Shown here: positions 32,944-42,381 of the stretch, one piece after another
Numbering within the stretch: position 1 is the stretch's first letter
How the letters are laid out: each line of letters starts with the position of its first letter
From: Bacteroidota bacterium
Lineage (GTDB): Bacteria; Bacteroidota; Bacteroidia; Chitinophagales; Chitinophagaceae
Assembly (NCBI GenBank): GCA_026391455.1
Contig: JAPLEH010000043.1
Coordinates: 1-64,000 of the forward strand
Direction: 5' to 3'
DNA length: 64,000 bases
Position numbers and translations under genes: made by a program
Notes under the pieces: generated by a model
The model's database searches: none
The model's input: only the letters and a program-made list of their open reading frames with translations
What the model was told of the DNA's origin: nothing

Positions 32944-35088
32944 TTGGACGTAAAGCGTGACATATTGTGGAGGGTTTACCTCGGGTTTGTCGGTATTGTG
33001 CTGATCAGCATTCTTGTCCTCGGAAGAGCTTTCTATATTCAGCGCTTCCAGGGAAAACACTGGCGCAGCATGGGCGACAGTCTTCACCAGCGCTTTCAGC
33101 CTGTACTGGCTGAGCGCGGCGCTATCTACAGCGAAGATGGACAAATGCTCAGCATCTCCATCCCCACTTTCGATGTGTATATGGACTTCAACGCGGACGG
33201 ACTGCGGGAAAAGAAAGGAAAACGATTTATAGAAAATGTAGATTCCTTTTCCATTTCGCTTGCCGGCTTTTTTAAAGATAAATCCCCGGCACAATATAAA
33301 AGAGATCTGCAGGTGGCATTCAAAAACAATGAACGCTATTACCTGCTCAAAAAGAAACTCAGCTTTGAACAATACAAAGTGTTTCGTGAATTCCCGCTGG
33401 TGAGACAAGGCCGCAATAAAAGCGGGGTGATCGTGGAAGTAAACAGCGTGCGGCAAACACCTTTCGGATTGCTGGCCAACCGTACCATCGGACTGGCCCG
33501 TGAATTCAAAGATGTAGGCAACACTGCCCGGAAGCAAAACGTAGGGCTCGAAAGAAGTTATGATACCGTACTAAGCGGAAAAGATGGCATCAAGCTGATG
33601 CGTTCCATTGCCGGTGGTGCGCAAATACCGGTGGAGGGTTCGCAAACAGATCCGGAAAATGGAAAAGACATCTACACTACTATCGATGTAAACATTCAGG
33701 ATATTACCGAAACAGCGCTGCTCCGTATGATGCAGCAATGTGAAGGTCCCTATGGCACCGCTATTGTAATGGAAACCAGCACTGGTAAAATCAGGGCTAT
33801 GGCCAACCTGGGCCGCAATTCAAAAACAGGTAATTATTACGAAGATGATAATTATGCCCTGCGGACAACTGAACCGGGTTCCACCATCAAACTGGCCACC
33901 TTATTATCCGTATTGGAAAAAGGTACCAGCAACCTGAATGATATGGTGGAAATAGGCAGTGCAGGACGTGCACAGGTGGGAAAGAAAATGGTACCGGACG
34001 CAGAAAGAGCGCCCAGACCGTATCTTTCAGTTAAGGAATGTTTTGCCCATAGCTCCAATATCGGTATGAGCAAACTGGCCTATAAAGCCTTTGCCAAAAA
34101 TCCCGAAGAACTGAAAACCTATCTGCATCGCTTTCACCTGGATGTGCGCTCGCCCATTGATTTGGCCAATGTGCCCAAACCTCAGATGGCACCATTGAAT
34201 CAGAAAGGTAGTGCAGAAGGAAATATGTTGTGGATGAGCTTTGGTTATGGGGTGCAGGTAAGCCCTTTGCATATTATCACCTTATACAATGCTATTGCCA
34301 ACAATGGCCGCATGATGAAACCCTATCTGGTAAGCAGTATACAGAGCAATGGGGTCATTCATAAACAATTTGAGCCCGTGGTGATGGAAGAAAGATTATG
34401 CAAACCCGAAGTGATTCAGGCAGCCCGCACTTCCATGGAAGCCACCGTACTTGATGGCACCGCTACCAGAGCCTTTAAAGGAGTGCCCTTTGCTTTGGCG
34501 GGTAAAACAGGTACTGCACATGTTTGGGATGGACCAATTAAATATTCTGATGGCGTTTATCAGGCAACATTTGTCGGTTACTTCCCCGCAGATAAACCCA
34601 TGTATACCTGTATCGTAGTGATTCGTACCAAACCCCGTGCTGCCTCACACTTTGGTGGTACACTGGCTGCACCGGTATTCAGGGAAATCGCTACCAAGCT
34701 GTATGCGATGTACGTGGAAAAGAAAAACCCCACCCCATACATAGCTGTGAAAGACAGCAGTAATTTTTTCTATGCGGGCTTTGCACCCGATATAAAAAAT
34801 GTAATGGGTACACTGAAAATGCCTTATCGGGATTCAGTGGCACAGAATAGCTGGGCCAGCCTTTTTGCTACCAGTGCTGATGCAGGAAAGCCGGTTATGA
34901 AAACCGTACAGGTAAAATCGCAGGTAATGCCCAATGTTCGCGGCATGGGATTAAAGGATGCATTGTACCTGCTGGAGAATATGGGATTGAAAGTTGCCGT
35001 AAAAGGAAAGGGTAAAGTAACCCTGCAATCGGTACCTCCCGGCGCAACACTCGGCAAAGGGGTAACGGTAATATTAGAACTGAGCTAA
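32944..35088 (+). CDS. ftsI: Peptidoglycan transpeptidase FtsI (PBP3) with PASTA domain
   Basis: The start was placed at TTG 32944 (MDVKRDILWRVYLGF), because this matches the usual Bacteroidota FtsI N-terminus and leads into the single membrane span. A GTG at 32869 would add 25 unlikely residues. The product is 714 residues. The penicillin-binding motifs are GSTIK (Ser313), SSN in CFAHSSNIG, and KTG in LAGKTGTAHV. The last 65 residues (VMPNVRGMGLKDALYLLENM) form a PASTA domain. It cross-links septal peptidoglycan with FtsW. Confidence 0.95.
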   Translation: MDVKRDILWRVYLGFVGIVLISILVLGRAFYIQRFQGKHWRSMGDSLHQRFQPVLAERGAIYSEDGQMLSISIPTFDVYMDFNADGLREKKGKRFIENVDSFSISLAGFFKDKSPAQYKRDLQVAFKNNERYYLLKKKLSFEQYKVFREFPLVRQGRNKSGVIVEVNSVRQTPFGLLANRTIGLAREFKDVGNTARKQNVGLERSYDTVLSGKDGIKLMRSIAGGAQIPVEGSQTDPENGKDIYTTIDVNIQDITETALLRMMQQCEGPYGTAIVMETSTGKIRAMANLGRNSKTGNYYEDDNYALRTTEPGSTIKLATLLSVLEKGTSNLNDMVEIGSAGRAQVGKKMVPDAERAPRPYLSVKECFAHSSNIGMSKLAYKAFAKNPEELKTYLHRFHLDVRSPIDLANVPKPQMAPLNQKGSAEGNMLWMSFGYGVQVSPLHIITLYNAIANNGRMMKPYLVSSIQSNGVIHKQFEPVVMEERLCKPEVIQAARTSMEATVLDGTATRAFKGVPFALAGKTGTAHVWDGPIKYSDGVYQATFVGYFPADKPMYTCIVVIRTKPRAASHFGGTLAAPVFREIATKLYAMYVEKKNPTPYIAVKDSSNFFYAGFAPDIKNVMGTLKMPYRDSVAQNSWASLFATSADAGKPVMKTVQVKSQVMPNVRGMGLKDALYLLENMGLKVAVKGKGKVTLQSVPPGATLGKGVTVILELS

Positions 35089-35120
35089 TGGTATAACGAA
35101 TAAAATAAGATACTAACGAC

Positions 35121-36584
35121 GTGTTATTACAGGATGTACTATATAAAGTGGCGATCAGATCAGTGTCGGGAAGTACAGCAACGGATGTAAAAGATGTGCA
35201 GACGGATTCGAGAAAAGTGAGCAGCGGATCGGTATTTATCGCTGTAAAAGGTACAGCGGCAGACGGACATCAGTTCATTGATAAAGCCATTGCAAATGGT
35301 GCCACAGTGATCGTAAGTGAAGAAGCACCTGTAGCTACAAAAGATAACGTAGTATACGTGCAGGTGGAAAACAGTGCGGCAGCAGCTGGGTATATGGCAC
35401 ATAATTTTTTCGGACGACCATCCGAAAAGATCAAACTGGTGGGCGTTACCGGCACCAATGGAAAAACAACAATAGCGACATTATTATATAAGCTCTTTAC
35501 AAAACTGGGATATGCTTGCGGACTCATCAGCACGGTGGAAAATATGATAGCGGGAACCATTATTCCTGCCACACATACCACACCGGATGCGGTAAGCCTG
35601 AATCAATTGCTGCACCAGATGGTGAATGAAGGCTGCTCACATGTGTTCATGGAAACAAGTTCACATGCGCTGCACCAGCATCGGGTTACCGGATTGCAGT
35701 ACACGGGAGGGATTTTCAGCAATATCACGCATGATCATCTGGATTATCACAAAACGTTTGATGAATATATCCGGGTGAAAAAATCCTTCTTCGATTCACT
35801 TTCATCTGCTGCTTTTGCCATCAGCAATGCAGATGATAAAAGGGGAACGGTGATGCTGCAGAATACCGCCGCGAAGAAATTGTACTACAGCCTGAAGACA
35901 GTGGCCGATTTCAAGGGAAAGATCCTTGATAACAGTCTCGAAGGGTTGCAGATGACCGTGAACGAAACAGAAGTGCATTTCCGGCTGATTGGTGAGTTCA
36001 ATGCCTACAACCTGCTGGCCGTATACGGCGCAGCGGTAAGCCTGGGAGAGGATAAACAGGAAGTGCTGACGGCATTGAGTGAACTGAGCGGTGCGGAAGG
36101 AAGGTTTGATTATATGGTTTCTGCAAAAGACCGGGTGATTGCGATCGTGGACTATGCACATACACCCGACGCTTTGCTGAATGTACTGGCCACGATAAAA
36201 AAACTGAGAAAAGGTTTTGAGCGGGTGATCACCGTGGTGGGATGCGGAGGTGACCGGGACAGAACCAAAAGACCGGTGATGGCAGAAGCGGCTTGTGAGC
36301 ACAGTGATAAGGTGGTGTTCACCAGCGACAATCCGAGATCAGAGGATCCGGCACAGATCATAAAAGATATGGAAGAGGGACTGAGTGCGGCGGCGAAGCG
36401 GAAATATATCTCGATCGTTGACAGACGGGAAGCTATTAAAACGGCCGTGAGCCTGGCCAAACCGGAAGATATCATACTGATTGCAGGAAAAGGACATGAG
36501 AAATATCAGGAAATAAAAGGAGTTCGCAATCATTTTGACGATAAAGAAGTAGTGCAGGAAATGTTTGAATTATTGGATCGCTAA
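35121..36584 (+). CDS. murE: UDP-MurNAc-L-Ala-D-Glu:meso-diaminopimelate ligase
   Basis: The 487-residue product starts at a GTG. It has the ATP loop GVTGTNGKTTIATLLY, the HTTPDAV substrate block, and SDNPRSEDP. The DNPR motif marks ligases that add meso-diaminopimelate rather than lysine, so the wall is predicted to be the Gram-negative type. A KGHEKYQ block follows near the C-terminus. A low-complexity array begins at the base after its stop. Confidence 0.96.
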   Translation: MLLQDVLYKVAIRSVSGSTATDVKDVQTDSRKVSSGSVFIAVKGTAADGHQFIDKAIANGATVIVSEEAPVATKDNVVYVQVENSAAAAGYMAHNFFGRPSEKIKLVGVTGTNGKTTIATLLYKLFTKLGYACGLISTVENMIAGTIIPATHTTPDAVSLNQLLHQMVNEGCSHVFMETSSHALHQHRVTGLQYTGGIFSNITHDHLDYHKTFDEYIRVKKSFFDSLSSAAFAISNADDKRGTVMLQNTAAKKLYYSLKTVADFKGKILDNSLEGLQMTVNETEVHFRLIGEFNAYNLLAVYGAAVSLGEDKQEVLTALSELSGAEGRFDYMVSAKDRVIAIVDYAHTPDALLNVLATIKKLRKGFERVITVVGCGGDRDRTKRPVMAEAACEHSDKVVFTSDNPRSEDPAQIIKDMEEGLSAAAKRKYISIVDRREAIKTAVSLAKPEDIILIAGKGHEKYQEIKGVRNHFDDKEVVQEMFELLDR

Positions 36585-36667
36585 CCAGTTACAAGTAACA
36601 AGAAACAAATAACAAGAAACCCGCCACGGCGGGCACGCCAACCAGCAACCAGAAACCAGTAACCACA
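36585..36667. repeat. Low-complexity repeat with GC-rich core between murE and mraY
   Basis: AACAAG/CAGTAAC-type words fill the gap from the murE stop to the mraY start. They are interrupted by a core CCCGCCACGGCGGGCACGCC, continuing AA (36620-36641). This core is the reverse complement of the one at 16445-16466, with one substitution and one gap. The words on the two sides of the core differ slightly (ACAAGAAAC before it, CCAGAAACC after it). Confidence 0.75.
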
Positions 36668-37948
36668 ATGTTGTATCATTTACATAATTGGCTGAGTAGT
36701 GAGGGGATCAAGATCCCGGGGATGAGCCTGTTTGGCTTTATCACTTTTCGGGTATTGGTGGCCGTTATACTGTCTTTATTCATCACCACTTTTTATGGTA
36801 AGAAGCTGATAAAGTTTCTCCAGAAAAAACAGATCGGCGAAAGCATCCGGGAAGAGGGTTTGCCGGGTGAAGAAAGCAAAAAAGGTACCCCCACCATGGG
36901 AGGGATCATTATTATCCTGGCGATCATCATCCCTACATTGCTGCTGGCCGATCTTACCAGCGTATATGTGCAGATCATGCTTATCAGTGCGGTATGGCTG
37001 GGAATGATCGGGTTTATAGATGACTACCTCAAACTGCGTGGTAAACGACTGGCCCAGCAGCGGGGAGAAAAATATACCAAGAGCGGAACAGATGGATTAG
37101 CCGGTTGGTTCAAAATTCTGGGACAAGTGGGAATCGGGATTTTAGTAGGGGCAACACTTTATTTCAACAGTGAGGTGAAGATATGGCGGGAATATGTGGG
37201 CACGAATCCGAAATCAGTGCCCGGACATATTGAAAAGAATGTAAATGGTAAGGTTAAATATTTTGTACCGGCCAATAAGACCACCATCACGACGATCCCT
37301 TTTGTGAAAGGGCATGAGTTTAACTATGCAAAACTGCTGCCGGCGTCCTGGAGGGATTATACCTGGGTACTCTATATACTGATCGTGATATTTATTATCA
37401 CGGCGGTATCCAATGGATCGAACCTTACGGATGGATTGGATGGACTGGCCACAGGCACATCGGCGATTATCGGCACACTGTTGGGCATATTCGCCTATGC
37501 CAGTGGCAATCTGGTGTTTGCAGATTACCTCAATATCATGTATATCCCGAATCTGGGTGAGCTATCCATATTCATCGCTGCGATGATCGGTGCCTGTATC
37601 GGATTTCTCTGGTACAATTCATACCCGGCGCAGATATTCATGGGAGATACGGGCAGTCTTACCCTTGGAGGTATGATCGCCGCACTGGCCATTATCGTGC
37701 ATAAGGAATTGTTGTTACCCATCTTCTGCGGCGTATTTTTTGTGGAAACGCTGAGTGTGATGCTGCAGGTGGGATATTTTAAATATACGAAACGAAAATT
37801 CGGTGTGGGCAAGCGTGTCTTTTTAAAAGCGCCCCTGCACCATCACTTTCAGGTAAAGGGATACCATGAGGTAAAGATCGTGACGCGTTTCTGGATAGTG
37901 ACTGTATTACTGGTGGTATTGAGCATTGCCACCCTGAAGATGAGATAA
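36668..37948 (+). CDS. mraY: Phospho-N-acetylmuramoyl-pentapeptide transferase
   Basis: The 426-residue integral membrane enzyme makes lipid I from UDP-MurNAc-pentapeptide and undecaprenyl phosphate. Recognisable blocks are GTPTMGGIIIILAI, GFIDDYLKLRGK, SNGSNLTDGLDGLATGTS with the catalytic aspartates, FMGDTGSLTLGG, and APLHHHFQVKGYHE. About ten spans are visible. It is longer than the E. coli protein (360), mainly because of an insert around residues 180-235, which is usual in this phylum. Confidence 0.96.
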   Translation: MLYHLHNWLSSEGIKIPGMSLFGFITFRVLVAVILSLFITTFYGKKLIKFLQKKQIGESIREEGLPGEESKKGTPTMGGIIIILAIIIPTLLLADLTSVYVQIMLISAVWLGMIGFIDDYLKLRGKRLAQQRGEKYTKSGTDGLAGWFKILGQVGIGILVGATLYFNSEVKIWREYVGTNPKSVPGHIEKNVNGKVKYFVPANKTTITTIPFVKGHEFNYAKLLPASWRDYTWVLYILIVIFIITAVSNGSNLTDGLDGLATGTSAIIGTLLGIFAYASGNLVFADYLNIMYIPNLGELSIFIAAMIGACIGFLWYNSYPAQIFMGDTGSLTLGGMIAALAIIVHKELLLPIFCGVFFVETLSVMLQVGYFKYTKRKFGVGKRVFLKAPLHHHFQVKGYHEVKIVTRFWIVTVLLVVLSIATLKMR

Positions 37949-38115
37949 CCAAACTGCTTAAGAGATATTGCTGAAAAACCAATCCAAATCCTGCTGAACA
38001 ATACCAGTTGCTGTTCTGATTTAATGAGATTGTGGTGCAGTTGTATTCGAAAATCCAATACTTGTGAAGAACCGTGTTCCGTACACTGTTCCTGCATCGT
38101 CAGGGGAACAATTAT

Positions 38116-39471
38116 ATGGGTAAAAAAATGATCATACTGGGAGGAGGTGAAAGTGGTGCAGGCGCTGCACTGCTCGCAAAGCAGCAGGGATATGATGTGT
38201 TTTTATCTGACGGAAGTTCTTTGAAGAATGCGTATCGTAACGAATTGCTGCAGGCCGGTATCGAATTTGAAGAAGGCCATCATTCGGAAGACCGTATTCT
38301 CGCGGCCGATGAAGTGATGAAAAGCCCCGGTATACCGGAGAAAGCGCCCATCATGAAAAAGATCAGGGCGAAAGGTATTCCGGTGATCAGCGAAGTGGAA
38401 CTGGCCTACCGGTATAAAGGCAACAGCAAAATTGTGGCTATTACCGGCAGCAACGGAAAAACCACCACCACCGCACTTACCTATCATATCTGCAAAACCG
38501 CAGGATTGGATTGTGCACTGGTGGGCAATATCGGTGATTCCTTCGCTAAACGGGTGGCCGAAGATCCGCGACCCCTGTATATCGTGGAGGTTAGCAGTTT
38601 TCAACTGGATGATATTGTCACATTCCGACCGGATGTGGCCATACTCACCAACATTACCGAAGATCACCTTGACCGTTACGATTACAAGTTCGAAAATTAT
38701 ATCCGGAGCAAATTCCGGATCACGATGAATCAGCAGGCCAATGATTATTTTATTTACTCTGCTGATGATGAAGTAACAATGAAATATAAAGACAGTCCGG
38801 CTGTAACCGGGTTCAGTTTACAATCTAACCAACTGCCAATAAGTATGAAAAAGGAATTACCAAACGGAGCTTTTATTAAAGACGGGGACATGTACGTACG
38901 AACAGGACAGGATTTTACCAACATGAGTGTATTTGATTTTGCACTCAAGGGAAAACACAATCAATACAATACTATGGCAGCCTGTGTAGCAGCAACCACG
39001 CTCGACATTCGAAAAGACAAGATCCGCGATGCGGTGCAGAATTTTCAGAATCTCGAACACCGCATGGAACATGTGGCTACGGTACGGGGCGTAGAGTTTA
39101 TCAACGATAGCAAAGCTACCAATGTAAACTCGGCCTGGTATGCACTCGAAAGTATGACCAAACCCACTGTGCTGATTCTCGGTGGAGTGGACAAGGGAAA
39201 TGATTATGCACTCATAAAAGACCTGGTACAGGAAAAAGTGAAAGCGATCATTTGCCTGGGTACAGATAATAAAAAGATTCATGAGGCATTTGGCGATATC
39301 ATCCCCACCATTGTGGATACTACGTCTGCAGTGGATGCGGTAAAAGCAGCCTTCCATTTCTCCGGCAAAGGAGATGTGGTATTGCTAAGTCCGGCTTGCG
39401 CCAGTTTCGACCTGTTTAAAAATTATGAAGACAGGGGAAATCAGTTCAAGCAGGCAGTGAAAGAGCTGTGA
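38116..39471 (+). CDS. murD: UDP-MurNAc-L-alanine:D-glutamate ligase
   Basis: The ATG at 38116 (MGKKMIILGGGESGAGAALL) was chosen; the frame extends 14 codons upstream without conserved features. The product is 451 residues. The N-terminal Rossmann domain is followed by the ATP loop AITGSNGKTTTTALTY, EVSSFQLDDI, NITEDHLDRY, and FINDSKATNVNSAWYAL. It adds D-glutamate to the growing stem peptide. A 167-base gap separates it from mraY. A repeat-flanked four-helix-bundle gene lies between it and ftsW. Confidence 0.96.
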   Translation: MGKKMIILGGGESGAGAALLAKQQGYDVFLSDGSSLKNAYRNELLQAGIEFEEGHHSEDRILAADEVMKSPGIPEKAPIMKKIRAKGIPVISEVELAYRYKGNSKIVAITGSNGKTTTTALTYHICKTAGLDCALVGNIGDSFAKRVAEDPRPLYIVEVSSFQLDDIVTFRPDVAILTNITEDHLDRYDYKFENYIRSKFRITMNQQANDYFIYSADDEVTMKYKDSPAVTGFSLQSNQLPISMKKELPNGAFIKDGDMYVRTGQDFTNMSVFDFALKGKHNQYNTMAACVAATTLDIRKDKIRDAVQNFQNLEHRMEHVATVRGVEFINDSKATNVNSAWYALESMTKPTVLILGGVDKGNDYALIKDLVQEKVKAIICLGTDNKKIHEAFGDIIPTIVDTTSAVDAVKAAFHFSGKGDVVLLSPACASFDLFKNYEDRGNQFKQAVKEL

Positions 39472-39496
39472 ATGCAGTTGTCAGTTAACAGTTGAG

Positions 39497-39958
39497 AGTT
39501 AGCAGTTGACTGTGATGAAGAAGATAAGTTGAATAAATATTTTAATCCGTACTATAATGGGAACTTTCAGAGGCCTGATTGTTTACAAGAAAGCTTTTGA
39601 GTTGGCTATGGAAGTATTTGAAATAACAAAAAGCTTTCCAAAAGAAGAAAAGTATTCGCTGACAGATCAAATAAGGAGAAGCTCTCGTCCTGTTTGTGCA
39701 AATATTGGTGAAGGTTACCGGAAGAGGAGATATATAGCACATTTTGTGTCAAAGGTAACAGACAGTGATATGGAGAACACAGAAACACAAGTTTGGTTGG
39801 ATTTTAGCCTTTCTTGTAAGTATATAACAAATGAAGTGTATAACGATAAAAGTGCAAAATGCAGTGAAGTGGGCAGGTTATTACAGCATTTGATCCGCTA
39901 TCCCGAAAAATACGGATGCGGTCAACAACTGTGAATTGCCAACTGTAAACTGCTAACT
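39497..39958 (+). mobile_element. Putative repeat-bounded element carrying a four-helix-bundle gene
   Basis: AGTTAGCAGTT (39497-39507) is exactly repeated in reverse complement as AACTGCTAACT (39948-39958), embedded in longer runs of CAGTTAACAGTTGAGAG-like words on both sides. The enclosed DNA holds one gene. The right arm ends 5 bases before the ftsW start and the left arms begin a few bases after the murD stop. No transposase is encoded, so mobility is inferred only from structure and from the second copy at 50925-51482. Confidence 0.45.
39557..39934 (+). CDS. Four-helix-bundle protein (23S rRNA IVS/S23 family)
   Basis: The 125-residue product begins MGTFRGLIVYKKAFELAMEV, followed by SFPKEEKYSLTDQIRRSSRP and VCANIGEGY. 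These are the hallmarks of the four-helix-bundle family first seen in 23S rRNA intervening sequences and related to the Avd accessory proteins. The molecular role is unknown. It interrupts the otherwise conserved murD-ftsW junction and is bracketed by inverted low-complexity repeats. A relative is at 50992-51348. Confidence 0.85.
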   Translation: MGTFRGLIVYKKAFELAMEVFEITKSFPKEEKYSLTDQIRRSSRPVCANIGEGYRKRRYIAHFVSKVTDSDMENTETQVWLDFSLSCKYITNEVYNDKSAKCSEVGRLLQHLIRYPEKYGCGQQL

Positions 39959-39963
39959 ATGTA

Positions 39964-41226
39964 ATGGAAACAGCAAAAGAAATACGGTTTAATGAGCTGA
40001 AGAACACCTTCAACACCAGCAATCTCCTCAATAAAACGAAGGGAGATAAAGTGATCTGGGCGTTGGTGATTCTGCTTACCCTCGTGTCTTTGCTGGCGGT
40101 GTACAGTGCTACGGGTTCTTTGGCATATAAGAATTACAAGGGTAATACAGAGATTTATCTTTTTAAACAGGTGGTATTTATCCTGGCCGGTTTAATGGTC
40201 ATTTATTTTGCACACCTGGTCAACTACACGTTTTATTCCAAAGCAGCGCAGGTGGCATTCCTGATCTCTTTGCCGCTTTTATTTTATACGTTGTTCTTTG
40301 GTGTAAAAATGAATGAAGGCAGTCGCTGGATACGATTGCCCTTACTGAATATGACCATGCAAACATCCGACTTTGCACGGCTGGCCCTCTTTATGTACCT
40401 GGCCCGCCTGCTGAGCAAAAAGCAGGATGTGATTAAGGATTTTAAAAAAGGATTCTTACCGGTCATTCTGCCAGTGGCTATTACCTGTGCATTGATCGCA
40501 CCGGCGAACCTGTCGACAGCATTATTACTGGGGGCAAGTTGTATGCTCCTGCTTTTTATTGGAAGAGTGAGTGGTAAACATATCATGCTTACGATCGGGA
40601 TTGCACTGATACCCATCCTGTTCCTGGTTGCTGCAGCCATGATCCGGCATGGAAAATCCAAGGGTGATGATGTGACAGTGGTAAAGAAAAGTTCCTCTAC
40701 CTTATTCGGCAGGGTGGATACCTGGATCGGCAGGATGGAAAGTTTTATATACGGAGGTAAAGAAGCAGATGATGGGGCGTATCAGGTGAATCAGGCCAAG
40801 ATCGCGATTGCACGAGGCGGTGTGTTTGGCGTGGGACCCGGCAACAGTACCACCCGCGATTACCTGCCGCAGGCATACAATGATTTTATTTATGCAATAA
40901 TCATTGAAGAATATGGATTGATGGGAGGGGCTTTTATCATGTTTGTTTATCTGGTATTCCTTTATCGCTGTATCCGTATATACAAACGATGCCCCTGGGC
41001 CTTTGGTGCATTTCTGGCATTGGGATTAAGTTTTACACTGGCCATTCAGGCCGTGGCCAATATGGCGGTTACCGTGAATCTGTTTCCGGTAACGGGTGTT
41101 ACCCTGCCTCTGGTGAGTATGGGAGGTACCAGTTTCATATTCACCTGTCTGGCTATCGGTATCATATTAAGTGTAGCAAGAAACGTAGAACAATTGGAAG
41201 GAAACGCGGAGACCGCAGCAATATAA
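39964..41226 (+). CDS. ftsW: Peptidoglycan glycosyltransferase FtsW
   Basis: The 420-residue SEDS membrane protein polymerises septal glycan from lipid II together with FtsI. About ten spans are visible, with NEGSRWIRLPLLNMTMQTSD (the conserved SEDS block), PGNSTTRDYLPQAYNDFIYA, EYGLMGGAF and GVTLPLVSMGGTS near the end. The ATG at 39964 is 5 bases after the right repeat arm of the inserted element. That insertion may have displaced the original translation signals. Confidence 0.95.
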   Translation: METAKEIRFNELKNTFNTSNLLNKTKGDKVIWALVILLTLVSLLAVYSATGSLAYKNYKGNTEIYLFKQVVFILAGLMVIYFAHLVNYTFYSKAAQVAFLISLPLLFYTLFFGVKMNEGSRWIRLPLLNMTMQTSDFARLALFMYLARLLSKKQDVIKDFKKGFLPVILPVAITCALIAPANLSTALLLGASCMLLLFIGRVSGKHIMLTIGIALIPILFLVAAAMIRHGKSKGDDVTVVKKSSSTLFGRVDTWIGRMESFIYGGKEADDGAYQVNQAKIAIARGGVFGVGPGNSTTRDYLPQAYNDFIYAIIIEEYGLMGGAFIMFVYLVFLYRCIRIYKRCPWAFGAFLALGLSFTLAIQAVANMAVTVNLFPVTGVTLPLVSMGGTSFIFTCLAIGIILSVARNVEQLEGNAETAAI

Positions 41227-41234
41227 TATTTGAA

Positions 41235-42323
41235 ATGGGAAAAAGGATCGTTATAGCAGGAGGGGGGACAGGCGGACATATTTTTCCGGCAGTGGCAGTG
41301 GCCAATGCGTTGAAAAAAATGGATAGCAGTGTGGAGATACTGTTCATCGGTGCGAAAGGAAAAATGGAAATGGAAAAAGTGCCGCAGGCCGGGTACGAGA
41401 TACGTGGGCTGGACATTGCGGGATTCAACAGAAGTTCTTTGATTAAGAATATTGGCTTACCGGTAAAACTCGTCAAAAGTTTTTTCCAGGTGCGCAGCAT
41501 TTTTAAGCAATTTAAACCCGATGCGGCATTTGGTGTGGGCGGTTATTCAAGTTTTCCCGTATTGCGTTTTGCACAGGCAAGAGGAATTAAAACATTCATA
41601 CATGAATCGAATTCCTTTGCCGGCAGATCCAATATCATTCTCGGGAGAAAAGCCACCCGCATTTTTACCGGCACCGACGGGATGGAAAAATTCTTTCCGG
41701 CAGAAAAGATAATGGTTACCGGCAACCCGGTGCGTAATGCGATCTCGGATGCAGGTATCAGCCGGAGTGAAGGCATAGGGTTTTTTTCACTGGATGAGAA
41801 TAAAAAGACCTTGCTGGTGGTAGGTGGTAGTCTCGGTGCGCGTTCCGTCAATGAGGCCATTGATAAAGGCCTCGATAAACTTACCGCCGCAGGACTTCAG
41901 GTAATCTGGCAAACGGGTAAACCTTATGCAGAGAAAGCGAAAGCGCGGATAACAGGTAACCCGGACGTATGGGCCAATGATTTCATTACACAAATGGAAT
42001 ATGCCTATGCCGCCGCCGATATCGTAGTGGCCCGGTCGGGTGCTATGACGGTAGCTGAACTGTGTACCGTTTGTAAGCCCGTATTGTTTGTACCCTATCC
42101 TTTTGCTGCAGAAGACCATCAAACGGTGAATGCCGCACAAATGGTGAATAAACATGCCGCTCTGATGGTAAGGGATGGCGAAGTGATGCAAAAGCTGGTA
42201 TTCATGGCGATTGAACTTTCGATGGATATTGCCAAGCAGGAAGAAATGAAAAAGAATATGGCTCCATTGGGAATTACCAATGCAGATGAGCGAATAGCTG
42301 AAGAAATATTAAAGACCATTTGA
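41235..42323 (+). CDS. murG: UDP-GlcNAc:lipid I N-acetylglucosaminyltransferase
   Basis: The start at ATG 41235 (MGKRIVIAGGGTGGHIFPAV) lies 8 bases after the ftsW stop. The open frame upstream overlaps ftsW and is not used. The product is 362 residues with a GT-B fold: the GGGTGGHI loop, GVGGYSSFPVL, HESNSFAGRSN, VVGGSLGARSVNEAI and VARSGAMTVAELC. It converts lipid I to lipid II on the inner face of the cytoplasmic membrane. Confidence 0.96.
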   Translation: MGKRIVIAGGGTGGHIFPAVAVANALKKMDSSVEILFIGAKGKMEMEKVPQAGYEIRGLDIAGFNRSSLIKNIGLPVKLVKSFFQVRSIFKQFKPDAAFGVGGYSSFPVLRFAQARGIKTFIHESNSFAGRSNIILGRKATRIFTGTDGMEKFFPAEKIMVTGNPVRNAISDAGISRSEGIGFFSLDENKKTLLVVGGSLGARSVNEAIDKGLDKLTAAGLQVIWQTGKPYAEKAKARITGNPDVWANDFITQMEYAYAAADIVVARSGAMTVAELCTVCKPVLFVPYPFAAEDHQTVNAAQMVNKHAALMVRDGEVMQKLVFMAIELSMDIAKQEEMKKNMAPLGITNADERIAEEILKTI

Positions 42324-42381
42324 ACACACTGTAATACTGTCCTTATGAATACCCCTTTATGGGGCTTGAAAACGAAAACGG

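Noticed and set aside
40989-41234. 82-codon N-terminal extension of MurG
   Set aside because: It overlaps the ftsW coding region, and the conserved MurG start is at 41235.
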